This document shows, piece after piece, positions 1 to 9,921 of a stretch of 64,000 nucleotides of DNA. The position numbers and the translations under genes were made by a program. Location of the stretch: positions 62,001-126,000 of the forward strand of contig NZ_JADYVD010000013.1 of the NCBI RefSeq assembly GCF_020193575.1, written 5' to 3'. The notes under the pieces were generated by a model that searched no databases, was not told the DNA's origin, and saw only the letters and a list, made by a program, of their open reading frames with translations. The stretch is from Ensifer sp. IC4062. Its GTDB lineage: Bacteria > Pseudomonadota > Alphaproteobacteria > Rhizobiales > Rhizobiaceae. Position 1 is the first letter of the stretch. Every line of letters begins with the position of its first letter.

Positions 1-742
1 GCCGAAAACTCTTTTCTCAGAAGATGCGATCTGACGCCGACCGGACATGTTGCTATCGCTCCTTCGTTCGCTCTATTGGCACCTACGACGTCGTGGCCGG
101 CGGCTCCTGCCGGGGAATTGCAAAAACCGTGCCAAACTGCAGAGAAGCAGTCGCAGAAAAAATACTCTTCATCTTATTCAATGGTTTAGCTCCGAGTGCG
201 GCAAGAAGCCCCCGGCCGAGGCCACCGTGTCGTATGCTCGACAAGCTACGACAGCTCGTGTCGGCTCTACGGCTTCTTCCTGGGAGACCGGCAGGAATAC
301 TACGCAGGTGAGCGGGATGCCTGCCTCATTTAACCCCCGCGCCATCGGTGGAGGTCGAGCGCAGGCGCGGTGTTACCAACCCGCAGCAATGGATATTAGC
401 GCCTCAGGATATCAAACCTCGTGTTGAGCAGCGGCAGTGCGTTCCAAATCAGGATGGGCAGGGTCGGCTATGCCCCCGGCAATTTGCTGGCCAGCTGGCT
501 GGTTCCGACCAGCGGCCGGGCCGAGCCTCTGGCGTTTGGTCCATAGTGGACAGCGAAGCACGACATTGTGATGCAACCGCCGTCTTCGAGGCGGTTCAGC
601 GACCCCCCCCCAGCGATGTCAAATGGACTTGGAAATCACATCTCCGCCTGTTGCGCTCAATATAGACTACGTTACCAACGCGAATCCGACGCATCTCCTG
701 TAGGTAGGAGTTCAGTGTCAATGCCGCCGTAAATTTGCCCAA
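1..742. other. No recognisable gene
   Basis: Several overlapping frames are open here, but none shows a family motif, a convincing ribosome binding site or a consistent codon pattern. The stretch has the feel of decayed DNA at the edge of the istB remnant that follows. I see no repeat, RNA gene or promoter that I can defend. Confidence 0.5.
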
Positions 743-759
743 TTATGCCGACTGGGTCG

Positions 760-1116
760 TCATGGAGAGATGGCCGTTTTTCGGCGGCCGTTCTTGGGTT
801 TCGGCGGCGGGGTAAAGGCTGGCGGAGTGATCAGCGCTTTCGAGTGGACATGCTCCGGCATGAGCTCGGCACCCTGACGCAGACGAGAGCTTGATCCCTC
901 GATCTGCACGACGACGGCATGGTGCAGAAGCCTGTCGAGTAGCGCGGTGGCAACGACCGGATCGCCGAAGACATCGCCCCATTCGGCAAAGCCGCGATTT
1001 GAGGTGAGGATCATTGCGCCGCGTTCGTAGCGGGCGTTGAGGAGTTGGAAGAACAGATTGCCGCCGCCGGCGATGACCGGCAGATAGCCGATCTCGTCGA
1101 CGATCAGCAGGCTACA
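760..1116 (-). pseudogene. istB: istB 3' fragment of an IS21-family element
   Basis: IstB is the AAA+ helper ATPase of IS21-family transposition. Only the C-terminal half survives. Reading leftward from about 1116, the frame gives the Walker B stretch LLIVDEIGYLP, then the typical FFQLLNARYERG and SNRGFAEWGDVFGD blocks and the VVQIEGSS strand near the end. The Walker A half is missing, because the sequence breaks just before the palindromic element at 1146-1281. It is not the same gene as the intact istB at 32969-33706, whose sequence is clearly different, so it marks an older insertion. Confidence 0.75.
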
Positions 1117-1145
1117 GCGGCTCCGGCTTTACTGAATCGGTGGGA

Positions 1146-1281
1146 ATTGAACTAACCCGCTGCCGCGGGAGAGGTGGTATTTGGAGGCGCGGTCTCCTGG
1201 TGGGACGTTGGGGTGTTGAGAACCAACCCCTGACCAGGAGACCGATCGATGACCGACGTCCCGGCAGCGGGTTAGTTCAAT
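1146..1281. repeat. 136-bp MITE-like palindromic element
   Basis: Perfect 20-bp inverted repeats (ATTGAACTAACCCGCTGCCG) bound the element at 1146-1165 and 1262-1281. A second, nested perfect 11-bp inverted repeat (GGTCTCCTGGT) lies at 1191-1201 and 1233-1243. The element could fold into one long hairpin and carries no gene. It lies between the istB remnant and the dioxygenase pseudogene, so it may be a non-autonomous element or the fused ends of an insertion sequence. Confidence 0.6.
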
Positions 1282-1313
1282 CACGCCTTCCGAGGGCGCA
1301 ATCCGCAATATCA

Positions 1314-1348
1314 GAAAGAAAAGCGCACTCAGCGAGCGCTTTTCTTTC
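1314..1348 (-). terminator. Hairpin terminator with 13-bp perfect stem
   Basis: GAAAGAAAAGCGC at 1314-1326 pairs perfectly with 1336-1348 around a 9-nt loop. Because the stem is A-rich on one side and T-rich on the other, it can work in both directions. It sits just beyond the 3' end of the leftward dioxygenase-like pseudogene and is probably its terminator. Confidence 0.6.
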
Positions 1349-1399
1349 AACACTGCGCCGCAGAAAAGCGGAAACTACACAGCATCATCAAAGACGTGC

Positions 1400-2140
1400 G
1401 GATAGTTCACGGGCGACCCGAGAAACGTCGCATGCGCTTAGACCTTCGGCCGGTTCGCATGCGCCAGTCTTCTTTGAGCCGCGATGCGGAACGGCGCATT
1501 CAATGCGCCGTTTCCCGCATACGAACGTCTCCTTTCTACGATCTCGAAGAAGAAGCCCTCGCCGAAGGTGCGGCTATAGATCTGGAAGTATTCGCCGTGA
1601 TCATCACGGTCGTAGTGGATGCTCGCGGCTCTGAGCCTGTCGGAGAACTCCGGCTCCAGACCGAAGCGGGCTTCCAGATCGTCGTCTTTCGGTTGTCGAC
1701 GCCATTCATCGTCAGTCGGAAGCCTCGGCTGGCAGTGCTTTCGACAGCCTGGCTGCGGACCAGACCGCCGGGGTCAACGACGTCAATCATAGCGTGCGCT
1801 TTGTATCGAAGATCGAGGTGTAGAACAGCAGCCACGTCAGCATCTCGTCATATCGTGTGGTCTGGGCCAAATGATCGATGCGGGTTAAACCGGCAGTTTC
1901 ACTCGATCGTGCGATTTTCGCCGAGACAAATTCCTGATCCCAGACCGATGCCAAGACAGCAGAGTCATCGAGGAAATAGATAGCGCTGTTTCCCACGCCC
2001 TGAATGGCAGGCACGGTAACCCCCTCTTCGCGACGCGGCTCCGAGAAAGTCACAGCACCAAGACGTTTCGCTCGACTGAGGGCGGCCTGTGCATCGTCCA
2101 CCTTCATGCCGAAGGCATAGGCATTCGTTCCGTGTGCCGA
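1400..2140 (-). pseudogene. 4-hydroxyphenylpyruvate dioxygenase-like C-terminal fragment, frameshifted
   Basis: The leftward reading resembles the C-terminal dioxygenase half of the bifunctional sugar-phosphate isomerase / HPPD-like proteins of Rhizobiales. Three pieces in different frames line up in order. The first runs from about 2140 (FSAHGTNAYAFGMKV, then DHLAQTTRYDEMLTWLLFY). The second, near 1800, is VVDPGGLVRSQAVES. The third, about 1700-1540, carries the iron-site-like FQIYSRTFGEGFFFEIVE. At least two frameshifts separate them, so no functional protein is expected. The 5' end is lost exactly where the traA remnant begins in the opposite direction, which marks a rearrangement junction near 2140. 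Confidence 0.6.
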
Positions 2141-2144
2141 AAAG

Positions 2145-3287
2145 GATGAGGCGATACGCGAGGCTTCGCTCGATCTCGCCCGCGGCAATATCCGCAAGGC
2201 TGTCGATGCCTATACCGCACAGGGTCGAATGATCGGTTTGAGGCTGAAGGACGAGGCAGTCGATACCCTCATCGCCGATTGGAGCCGTGATTACGATCCG
2301 ACTACGACGACACTGATCCTCGCTCATCTCCGTCGCGACGTGCGGATGCTCAACGAGATGGCACGCTCCGAGCTTGTCGAGCGCGGCATTATTGTCGAAG
2401 GTTTTGCTTTCCGGACGGAGGACGGACACCGCAACTTTGCGATCGGCGACCAGATCGTTTTTCTGAAGAACGAGGGCTCGCTCGGCGTCAAGAATGGCAT
2501 GCTCGGCAAGGTCGTCGAAGCCGCGCAAAACCGCATCGTGGCAGAGATCGGCGAACGCGAGCACCGCCGCCAGGTTACCGTCGAACAGCGCTTCTACAAC
2601 AATCTCGACCATGGCTATGCCACCACGATCCATAAGAGCCAGGGCGCCACCGTCGACAGGGTCAAGGTGCTCGCGTCCCTCTCCCTCGATCGGCATCTTA
2701 CCTATGTGGCGATGACGCGTCATCGCGAGGATCTCCGCGTCTATTACGGCACACGATCCTTCGCGTTTGCCGGCAGTCTGATCAAGATCCTCTCGCGAAA
2801 GAACGCCAAGGAAACCACGCTCGATTACGAGAAAGCCACCTTCTACCGCCTGGCGCTGCGTTTCGCCGAAGCCCGCGGCCTGCATATCGTCAATGTCGCC
2901 CGAACCGTTGCCCGCGACCGGCTCGAATGGACGATCCGCCAGAAACAGAAACTGGCCGATCTTGCCGACCGGCTCCTCGCCATCGGCGCCAAGCTTGGCT
3001 TCGCCGCGAGCGCCAAACCAACCCACTCTCAAAGCAGCAACGAGACCAGTCCCATGGTTGCCGGCATCGCGACATTCCCGAGAACTGTCGAGCAAGCAGT
3101 TGCCGATAAGATCGAAGCGGACCCCGGTCTGAAGAAGCAATGGGAGGACGTCTCGACCCGCTTCAATCGCGTCTATCGGCCTCGGGGTTCTGGTCGATCG
3201 TATCGAAGAGATGATTGCGGCGCTCGGCAGACAAGATTGATCCGACGCCATACCAGAGCTTCAAGCGAAGCAGATCCTCATCGTTAG
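2145..3287 (+). pseudogene. traA: traA relaxase/helicase, C-terminal remnant
   Basis: TraA of Ti-type plasmids is a MobQ-type relaxase fused to a TraI/RecD-like helicase. The frame is open from about 2145 (LARGNIRKAVDAYTAQGR) through the helicase end, with DQIVFLKNE, the conserved ATTIHKSQGATVDRV block and LTYVAMTRHREDLRVYY. The N-terminal relaxase domain and helicase Walker A are absent. After the FNRVY block near 3175 the frame drifts into unrelated residues. It lies beside traM/traR and the trb operon, as expected for this plasmid family. With the relaxase half missing, the window alone cannot nick an oriT. Confidence 0.8.
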
Positions 3288-3534
3288 TGCTCTCCCGCCG
3301 AGTTGAGCAGCAATGATCCGCTAGTCAATGGCATTGTGAACCGACTTCACTGCGATCTCACTGACGGCGGCAGCCTCGGCAGGTGTAGGCGCGGGATGCG
3401 GTAGCCATAATCATTCTCCTTGCGAAGAATATATAGCCGCAAGCTCTTAGTTTTGGTTGCCCACGGCGCTTGGCCGTGTCGCAAAGAAGGGCCGGTTTCA
3501 ACGCCCTTGGTCGACGTCGCAAAGCTTGTCAGAT
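3288..3534. other. Intergenic region, possible decayed small ORF
   Basis: No intact gene is seen. A leftward ATG near 3409 has a good GGAG but stops after 16 codons, while another frame downstream continues sensibly (APTPAEAAAVSEIAVKSV), suggesting a frameshifted short gene. GTCGCAAAG occurs twice (about 3478 and 3513), with CGCCCTTGG between. This is reminiscent of, but too weak to call, a MobQ oriT nick region. Confidence 0.3.
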
Positions 3535-3741
3535 TTATTTTGTTAGAAGTACGGCTGGGTCCACACCCAGCGCTTCGGAAATTTGGCCAAGCACGGTGAC
3601 TGTGGCAGAAACATCGCCGCGTTCGATCGCTCCAATATAGCGGGCGCTCAGACCAGAGCGGTGCGCTAATTCTTCCTGCGTCAGTTGCTTGTCATGACGT
3701 AGACGACGCAGATTGGTCGCCATGACCTCCTTGAGATCCAT
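3535..3741 (-). CDS. XRE-family DNA-binding regulator
   Basis: This 68-residue protein is almost entirely one helix-turn-helix domain of the Cro/CI (XRE) type. NLRRLRHDKQLTQEELAHRSG is followed by the recognition helix SARYIGAIERGD and the closing ISEALGVDPAVLL. I place the start at the ATG at 3741 (MDLKEVMATNLRRLR), where the domain begins, rather than at the longer upstream frame that runs through the operator. A perfect 17-bp palindrome lies 28 bases upstream, so autorepression is likely. Its neighbour traM is transcribed away from it. A role in silencing transfer genes is possible but not shown. Confidence 0.8.
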   Translation of the reverse strand: MDLKEVMATNLRRLRHDKQLTQEELAHRSGLSARYIGAIERGDVSATVTVLGQISEALGVDPAVLLTK

Positions 3742-3768
3742 GACGTGAGCGGAACCTGAACAGGAATG

Positions 3769-3785
3769 ATCGTTCCAGGAACGAT
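3769..3785. promoter_or_regulatory. Operator-like 17-bp palindrome
   Basis: ATCGTTCC-A-GGAACGAT is a perfect inverted repeat. A related half (GGAACGATAGTTCC) overlaps its right arm, and GGAAT lies just left, giving a cluster of GGAAC/GTTCC arms. It sits in the leader of the XRE gene and upstream of traM, where a dimeric regulator would be expected to bind. Confidence 0.6.
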
Positions 3786-3934
3786 AGTTCCGATTCAGCA
3801 CGACATATGATATTGCGCGGCCAATGCAGTCGGAAATGTTCCTCTGCAACACGAGCCGTGCAGTTATGGCTTAAATCATCTAATGCGGAGCAAGGCGTGT
3901 TTTCGGATAAAGGAATTACGTTGGAGAGAAACGG

Positions 3935-4252
3935 ATGAAGGATGTAGGTCCCTCCAAGGGCAAAAGAAACGAGAGGGAACCTCGATACGTTTCGATGCAA
4001 AAGTCAGAACTAGAAGCCTTGGCAGTTTCAGCGATTCGCGAACACCGTCGGCTTCTCGCGGCCGATCAGGCCGTCTACGAAGAGTGGTCGCGCGCAAACG
4101 ATGATCCGTCGATCTCTAGTTCCGTGCTCCAGACGCTCCAGGACGAATACATCGAACGCCAAAAGATCTCCGAGGCTCAGCAGGAGGAACTCTCGGAAAT
4201 TCTGGATGCACTCGGCTTCATTCCAGTCGTGCCTTTCGAGGATGACAACTAG
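3935..4252 (+). CDS. traM: TraM, anti-activator of quorum sensing
   Basis: TraM binds TraR and stops it activating transfer genes until the population is quorate. The 105-residue protein has the family's size and helical pattern: LEALAVSAIREHRRLL in the first helix, YIERQKISEAQQEELSEIL in the second, and the conserved tail DALGFIPVVP. It ends only 3 bases from the stop of the convergent traR. A TraR-box-like half site (GTGCAG, within 3856-3873) lies about 62 bases upstream, which would fit TraR-driven expression of its own inhibitor. The box is degenerate on one side. Confidence 0.85.
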   Translation: MKDVGPSKGKRNEREPRYVSMQKSELEALAVSAIREHRRLLAADQAVYEEWSRANDDPSISSSVLQTLQDEYIERQKISEAQQEELSEILDALGFIPVVPFEDDN

Positions 4253-4255
4253 AGC

Positions 4256-5289
<1,034 letters not shown>

Positions 5290-6591
5290 CTAATTCCCAC
5301 GATAGGCGGACGGAAAGATGATGTCCTGGTCGACGAGGACATTGAACTTATAGCCGGGTCGAATGCGGATTGTTGGTTGGACGTTCAGGTTCTTCGAAAT
5401 GGTCTGCTCAGCCACCCGGCCGAACGATTCAGCGAGGTTTCGGCGTGCGGCGTCCGAGGCAGTATCCTGTGCCGCCAGCGTCGAGTTCTCGGGCATCGAC
5501 ATGTCGATTCCGGTTCCAATCAGCGCGATTAGCGCTGCCGAACCGAATGTCCGCCAGAGATGCCGATCGACCTTGTCCTTAAAGCCCCCATAGCCCGAGG
5601 CGTCCGTCCCCGCCATGCCACCGATCCGCAGCGTCGGGCCGTTGGGGAATATGAGGTCGGTCCAAACGACGAGAACGCGCTCCTGACCGAAGGAGACCTT
5701 GGAATCATAACGCCCAAACAGTTTCGCGCCTTGCGGGATCAAAAGCCGATAGCCGGTGGCGCTGTCATAGACATTCTGGCTGACCTGCGCAGTGATCCTG
5801 CCCGGCAGGTCGGAATTGAGGCCGGTGATCAAGGTGGCCGGAATGACCGAGCCGCGCTTCAACTCGTAGGGCGACATCTGTGGCTCGACCTTGTTCGGCA
5901 GGTAGCCAAGGCCCTTGATGTCCTGATTGAAGAAGTCCTCCTTCGAGGTCTGGCCGTTCGGATCGATGTTCTGGCCCATGAGCCCCGATTGCATAGCGGC
6001 GGCGTAGAGGTCCGAGGCATTGGTTGCTGTGGCCGTCGAATTCTGTCGCATGGCGTCGGTAGGATTTGCCGCAGTCTTCTCGGCATCGGAGATGTCGACT
6101 TTCAAAGGAGAGTCGAGAGCTGTGGCGCGCGCCTGAAGGCGTGCCATCCGCTGGCGCTGCGCCTGACGGATATATTGCTCGTCCTGCTCGCGCTTCAGCC
6201 GGGCCTTCCACTCTTCCTCCGACTCGAGCCGCGGTCGGCGCTCTTGTCGTTCCAGCGGTGGGCGCTCGACAGCGGGTTCCTGTTTGTCCTCTTTCTGGAC
6301 GATGACGGGTGTTGGCTGGAAGACCTCCTGCCTTTCAGGCTCGCCGATGATGCCGTCCGAGATGCCTTTTTTCAGCTGGTCCCCGAAGTTCGTCGCCAGG
6401 GAATTGGATGCGCTGTCGAGATCGTTGCCGCGGTTGAAGGTCAGCCCGCGCCACGAAAGGCCGATCACGACGACGACGACGAACAGCACGACAACGACGA
6501 TAGCGATGATGATCGGCAGCCGGTTGAGACGGCGCATGCCCTGCTGATCCTCGGCATTGCCGGACGTGCCGAGCTGAAGCGACTGGACCAT
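5290..6591 (-). CDS. trbI: TrbI, VirB10-like channel protein
   Basis: TrbI spans from the inner membrane to the outer-membrane core of the type IV mating channel. The 433-residue protein has one N-terminal membrane helix (IIIAIVVVVLFVVVVVIG, residues about 27-44), a long proline/charge-rich periplasmic linker (residues 100-165), and the TrbI/VirB10 beta-barrel domain with LKRGSVIPATLITGLNSDLPG and RLLIPQGAKLFGRYDS. It is the last gene of the trb run, 12 bases after trbH. A 553-codon open frame on the opposite strand is a GC-rich shadow. Confidence 0.92.
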   Translation of the reverse strand: MVQSLQLGTSGNAEDQQGMRRLNRLPIIIAIVVVVLFVVVVVIGLSWRGLTFNRGNDLDSASNSLATNFGDQLKKGISDGIIGEPERQEVFQPTPVIVQKEDKQEPAVERPPLERQERRPRLESEEEWKARLKREQDEQYIRQAQRQRMARLQARATALDSPLKVDISDAEKTAANPTDAMRQNSTATATNASDLYAAAMQSGLMGQNIDPNGQTSKEDFFNQDIKGLGYLPNKVEPQMSPYELKRGSVIPATLITGLNSDLPGRITAQVSQNVYDSATGYRLLIPQGAKLFGRYDSKVSFGQERVLVVWTDLIFPNGPTLRIGGMAGTDASGYGGFKDKVDRHLWRTFGSAALIALIGTGIDMSMPENSTLAAQDTASDAARRNLAESFGRVAEQTISKNLNVQPTIRIRPGYKFNVLVDQDIIFPSAYRGN

Positions 6592-6603
6592 GTATCTCTC
6601 CCG

Positions 6604-7041
6604 TCAGTTGCGCCGCATGATCGAAAGCGGGCTCGCCGGTGTGGCTCCAGCTGCCGTGGTGGTATAGGCGCGGCCGAGCGCGATCGCCGGCGTCGTCAGA
6701 CGGGCAAGTACCTGGCCGTCAAAGCTGTCGATCGACCACGCGAGTTCGAGCGGCTTCTGGTCCTCGGCGACACTTCCGTCGGTGACGACGGTATACCCCC
6801 ACCCCTTCAGGACCGCCTCCAGGGCAGCGGCATACTCCGAAGTGTTCTTGTCCATTTTGATTGTTGTCGTGGCGGCTGGGCCCATCTGTTCTGTAAGCCG
6901 ACTTGCCAGATCGCCGGCGATGGCGCCTGCGGCCGGTCCGCTGACGGCGACGGGGGTGGAGTTCGTGGTGAGGGCATTGTCGGCAGTCTGGCAGCCGGAA
7001 AGGAAAGCGGCGCCGATGACCAAAGAGAGCAGCTTGCGCAT
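6604..7041 (-). CDS. trbH: TrbH, outer-membrane lipoprotein of the mating channel
   Basis: The protein has 145 residues with a lipoprotein signal peptide ending in the lipobox LSGC (Cys17), followed by a small periplasmic domain. TrbH occupies the VirB7-like position in Ti-type trb operons. It starts 3 bases after the trbG stop and is followed by trbI after 12 bases, so translation is probably coupled. Confidence 0.85.
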   Translation of the reverse strand: MRKLLSLVIGAAFLSGCQTADNALTTNSTPVAVSGPAAGAIAGDLASRLTEQMGPAATTTIKMDKNTSEYAAALEAVLKGWGYTVVTDGSVAEDQKPLELAWSIDSFDGQVLARLTTPAIALGRAYTTTAAGATPASPLSIMRRN

Positions 7042-7044
7042 CGA

Positions 7045-7857
7045 TCAGCCTCCCCGCCGGATGGTGATCTTCTGTTGGCGCCAGCCGACACCGGAAACAA
7101 GGATCGCCTTGTCGACCGCAAAGTCGACGACCATCATATCGTTCTTCATGCGATAGTTGACGATGCGGTTCTGGCCGCCAGAAACGACGAAGAGGACGGG
7201 TGCGTCCTGTCCCGAGATTGACCGGGGGAACTGGATGTAGGTCTTCACGCCGTCGGAATAGACCCGCTTCGGTCTCCACGAGGCGCTGCCGCTGACTGAA
7301 TAAGAGAAGTTCAACTTGTCCGGGGCAGTGCCGGGAATGCCGCCGGTCTCGAGCCGGGAATTGATATCGGTGAGCTTCGTCGACGCGTCCTCTGGATACT
7401 CGAAACCGACACGCGCCATATATTGGCTCGGATGGGACTTGAGCTGGATGTGATAGGTGCGCCGCGACGTCGTGACCACCATCGAGGTGACGAGGCCTGG
7501 CTCCGACGGCTTGACGATCAGATGGATTGCCTGTCCGCCGGTCGCGCCGGAGGTCGCCGGTTCGACCTTCCAGCGCACCGTATCACCGACCAGAACATCC
7601 CGGACGATCTCGCCGCCCTGCAACTCGATATCGCAAACTTGCAGCGGCGAGCAGACCACGGAAGGTTGGGTTTCGCCGAACAGGAAGATTACCTTCCCGT
7701 CCGGCCCTGTGGTAACGAGCCCCGGTGTGCCACGCCACTTCCGGGAAATGTTCGTTCCCTTCACCTCATTTGATGTCATGCTCTGGCCGAATGCGTCGCT
7801 TGCAAGGACGAGCGCGGCCATGCAGCCGGCGGCTGCGATCAATCCTGTGTTGTGCAT
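7045..7857 (-). CDS. trbG: TrbG, VirB9-like channel protein
   Basis: TrbG forms part of the outer-membrane core complex with TrbH and TrbI. From the ATG at 7857 the protein has 270 residues. It starts with a Sec signal peptide (cleavage likely after DAFG, near residue 25). The VirB9/CagX domain follows, with [17 protein letters not shown] and the C-terminal VFVVSGG-like and [15 protein letters not shown] blocks. The longer upstream frame overlaps trbF and lacks a signal peptide. Confidence 0.88.
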   Translation of the reverse strand: MHNTGLIAAAGCMAALVLASDAFGQSMTSNEVKGTNISRKWRGTPGLVTTGPDGKVIFLFGETQPSVVCSPLQVCDIELQGGEIVRDVLVGDTVRWKVEPATSGATGGQAIHLIVKPSEPGLVTSMVVTTSRRTYHIQLKSHPSQYMARVGFEYPEDASTKLTDINSRLETGGIPGTAPDKLNFSYSVSGSASWRPKRVYSDGVKTYIQFPRSISGQDAPVLFVVSGGQNRIVNYRMKNDMMVVDFAVDKAILVSGVGWRQQKITIRRGG

Positions 7858-7873
7858 TGGAAAATCCCCTGCC

Positions 7874-8536
7874 CTAAAGCTGCGCTGTCCAGTCGAAATC
7901 CCGGACATAGAGTCCGATCGGATTAAGGCGGATTGTCGCCTCATCCTGCGGCGCAGTCAGCGCGACCGTCGCGATCCCGCGAAACCGGCGCGTGCCGGTT
8001 TCCTTGCCCTTGCGATCCCGCTCGTATTCGGTCCAGTCGATCTGGTAGGTCTGGTTTGAGAGCGCCACGATGTTATTGACTTCGATCGCGACCGTTGCGG
8101 TCTTCGCCTTCTCGAACGGCGAATTGCCCCGAAACCACGCGTTGATCTTCTCAGTCGAAGGATCGGAGGTACGAAGGAGCGCGTAAGTTCGACCGATATA
8201 TTGTTTCTGCACCACGGCATCGGGCGTGATCGAACGGAAGCTGGTGACGAAATTTCCAAGCGTGGCGCGCACCACTCGCACATCGGCATATTCGATCTGT
8301 TCGGGGAAGCCGGCGGCGACCGATGTGCCAAGCTTGTCGACTTCGACGACGTAGGGCACGAGCTTGGCCTGAGTGCTGAGATACATGGCATATCCAAAGC
8401 CAATCACGGCCATGGTCAGGCCTAGAACGCCGACGATGCGCCACGCCGCAGCGGCTCGCACATAGGATCCGTATCGTTCCGTCCATTCCTGCCGCGCGGC
8501 AAGATAAGGGTTTTCGGGGACGCGGTTCTGTGCCAT
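7874..8536 (-). CDS. trbF: TrbF, VirB8-like assembly protein
   Basis: TrbF is the inner-membrane assembly factor of the mating channel. The 220-residue protein has a cytosolic N-terminus starting [18 protein letters not shown], a single membrane helix at about residues 32-52, and a VirB8-type periplasmic domain ([11 protein letters not shown], then [20 protein letters not shown] and [14 protein letters not shown]). It is 24 bases from trbL and 16 bases from trbG in the same transcript. Confidence 0.92.
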   Translation of the reverse strand: MAQNRVPENPYLAARQEWTERYGSYVRAAAAWRIVGVLGLTMAVIGFGYAMYLSTQAKLVPYVVEVDKLGTSVAAGFPEQIEYADVRVVRATLGNFVTSFRSITPDAVVQKQYIGRTYALLRTSDPSTEKINAWFRGNSPFEKAKTATVAIEVNNIVALSNQTYQIDWTEYERDRKGKETGTRRFRGIATVALTAPQDEATIRLNPIGLYVRDFDWTAQL

Positions 8537-8560
8537 CGATCCATCACTTTCTGATTGCTG

Positions 8561-9739
8561 TTAGTCATTGCGTTCGGGAGGTGGTTTCGGCGCGCTGTAG
8601 CCGCCGCGGCGCTCATCGAGCTTGGCGTTGGCAAGTCCGAGGATTGAGCCCGCATAAGCGCCGGGCGAACCGATCGCCTTCTCTTTGGCGGCGGATCCTG
8701 CAGCTTTGCCCGCTGATCCGATCCCGGTGCCGATACCGCGGAGAGCCGCGCCAGAGAACGATGAGCCGGCTGCTCGGGCAGCCTGGCCAGCCGCAAAACC
8801 GGCTCCTGCCCCGCCTGCTGCGAGGAACCCTGCGCCTGCGGCAAAGGATGCTGCCTGCCCGCCGTGACGGATCGTTTCCATTCCTCCGGATACCGAGGCT
8901 CCTTGGACAACACCTTGGATGATATTCGGCACGTAGATCGCAATGATGAAGACGACCACGGCGATCCCGGCAATCGCGAGTGCGGTCTGGAACTGGTCGC
9001 CCACTTGGGGCTCATTCGCCAATCCGATGAGGACCTCCGACCCAATGCGGGAGATCATGACCAACGCCATGAGCTTCATGCCTACTGAAAAGGCGTAAAC
9101 CAGATAGCGGGCGGCGAAGTCTTTGGTGAACGACGACCCTCCAAGTCCAAGCATGATCATTCCCGCAAGCAGGCCGAGATACATCTCAACCATGACGGAG
9201 ATGAAGATTGCCGCGACAAGAGAGAAAGAAATGACGACGACGATCATGGCAAAAGCGGTCGAGATCGCGAGCGCATTGTCCTCGAAAAGGCCGAACTGAA
9301 TTTTTTCGGACATCTTGGTTGCGACGGCGAGTCCGGCGTTGAAAACGTCCGACGGCGATGCGGTGCCGCCTCCGGCGCCGATCTGGAAGAGGCTGTCGAC
9401 GACAGCCTTGGCGTAGGTGGGGCCTTGCGCCAGCACGAAGGCGAAGAAGCCCACGAACATGATCCGCCGCACAAGCTCGGCAAACCAGCTGTCGAGAGAG
9501 GCAGCCTGAAGCGCGAGCCAGACGGCCGCTATCCCGATCTCGATGGTAGCAAGGATCCAGAACAGCGACTTCGCCGCATTCATGACGGTGTTTTCCCATC
9601 CTTTCGCGGCGGTCGTGATCTGGTTCTGAAGGGAAGTCAGCACTGACCCCTCCTGAGCCAGTGCGGGCTGTGCCGCCAACGCAGCGAAAGCGGCAAACAG
9701 CATGGCTATGCGAAGCGATCGAAATTGTTTCCCTTTCAT
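8561..9739 (-). CDS. trbL: TrbL, VirB6-like polytopic membrane protein
   Basis: TrbL is the multi-span inner-membrane component of the channel. The ATG at 9739 gives 392 residues. A signal-like N-terminus (LFAAFAALAAQPALAQ) is followed by at least six hydrophobic segments between residues about 45 and 245, then a long Gly/Ala-rich cytoplasmic tail (residues 250-345), all typical of TrbL. Two GTG codons upstream at 9748-9751 overlap the end of trbK and are less likely starts. Confidence 0.9.
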   Translation of the reverse strand: MKGKQFRSLRIAMLFAAFAALAAQPALAQEGSVLTSLQNQITTAAKGWENTVMNAAKSLFWILATIEIGIAAVWLALQAASLDSWFAELVRRIMFVGFFAFVLAQGPTYAKAVVDSLFQIGAGGGTASPSDVFNAGLAVATKMSEKIQFGLFEDNALAISTAFAMIVVVISFSLVAAIFISVMVEMYLGLLAGMIMLGLGGSSFTKDFAARYLVYAFSVGMKLMALVMISRIGSEVLIGLANEPQVGDQFQTALAIAGIAVVVFIIAIYVPNIIQGVVQGASVSGGMETIRHGGQAASFAAGAGFLAAGGAGAGFAAGQAARAAGSSFSGAALRGIGTGIGSAGKAAGSAAKEKAIGSPGAYAGSILGLANAKLDERRGGYSAPKPPPERND

Positions 9740-9744
9740 GGGCT

Positions 9745-9921
9745 TCACCACTCGACGTTCATTTTCTGGCCGCCCGACGTGGGATACTCCTTCGACGAGC
9801 CGAGGAACTTCGCACGATGCTCCTGCGCCACCTGTCTTTCGGAGATGAGGAGCCAGATGCCGGCACTGCCGAGGGCAAGAATGCTCGCGCTTGCGATCAG
9901 GATCAGCTTTATTCTCACCAT
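9745..9921 (-). CDS. trbK: TrbK, small entry-exclusion-type protein
   Basis: This short gene lies between trbJ and trbL. Its ATG overlaps the trbJ stop, and it encodes 58 residues: a basic start (MVRIK), one hydrophobic segment (LILIASASILALGSAGIWLL) and a polar tail. Position and size match TrbK of Ti-type plasmids, which is implicated in entry exclusion. Unlike the lipoprotein TrbK of RP4, no cysteine is present, so it is not lipidated. Its last residues (TSGGQKMNVEW) nearly duplicate those of TrbJ (TSGGEKMKVEW). Confidence 0.8.
   Translation of the reverse strand: MVRIKLILIASASILALGSAGIWLLISERQVAQEHRAKFLGSSKEYPTSGGQKMNVEW

Noticed and set aside
1..665. Three overlapping plus-strand open frames
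   Set aside because: No ribosome site, no family motif, and they overlap one another in different frames.
1965..3251. 428-codon minus-strand frame opposite the traA remnant
   Set aside because: The plus strand has clear TraA helicase motifs. The antisense frame has none and crosses the junction into unrelated DNA.
3460..3530. Possible oriT (CGCCCTTGG with GTCGCAAAG repeats)
   Set aside because: It shares only a short core with MobQ nick regions and lacks the expected inverted repeat and adjacent traC/traA starts.
5560..7221. 553-codon open frame on the plus strand opposite trbI-trbH-trbG
   Set aside because: It lies wholly antisense to three well-supported trb genes, has no domain motif, and is a typical shadow of GC-rich codon use.
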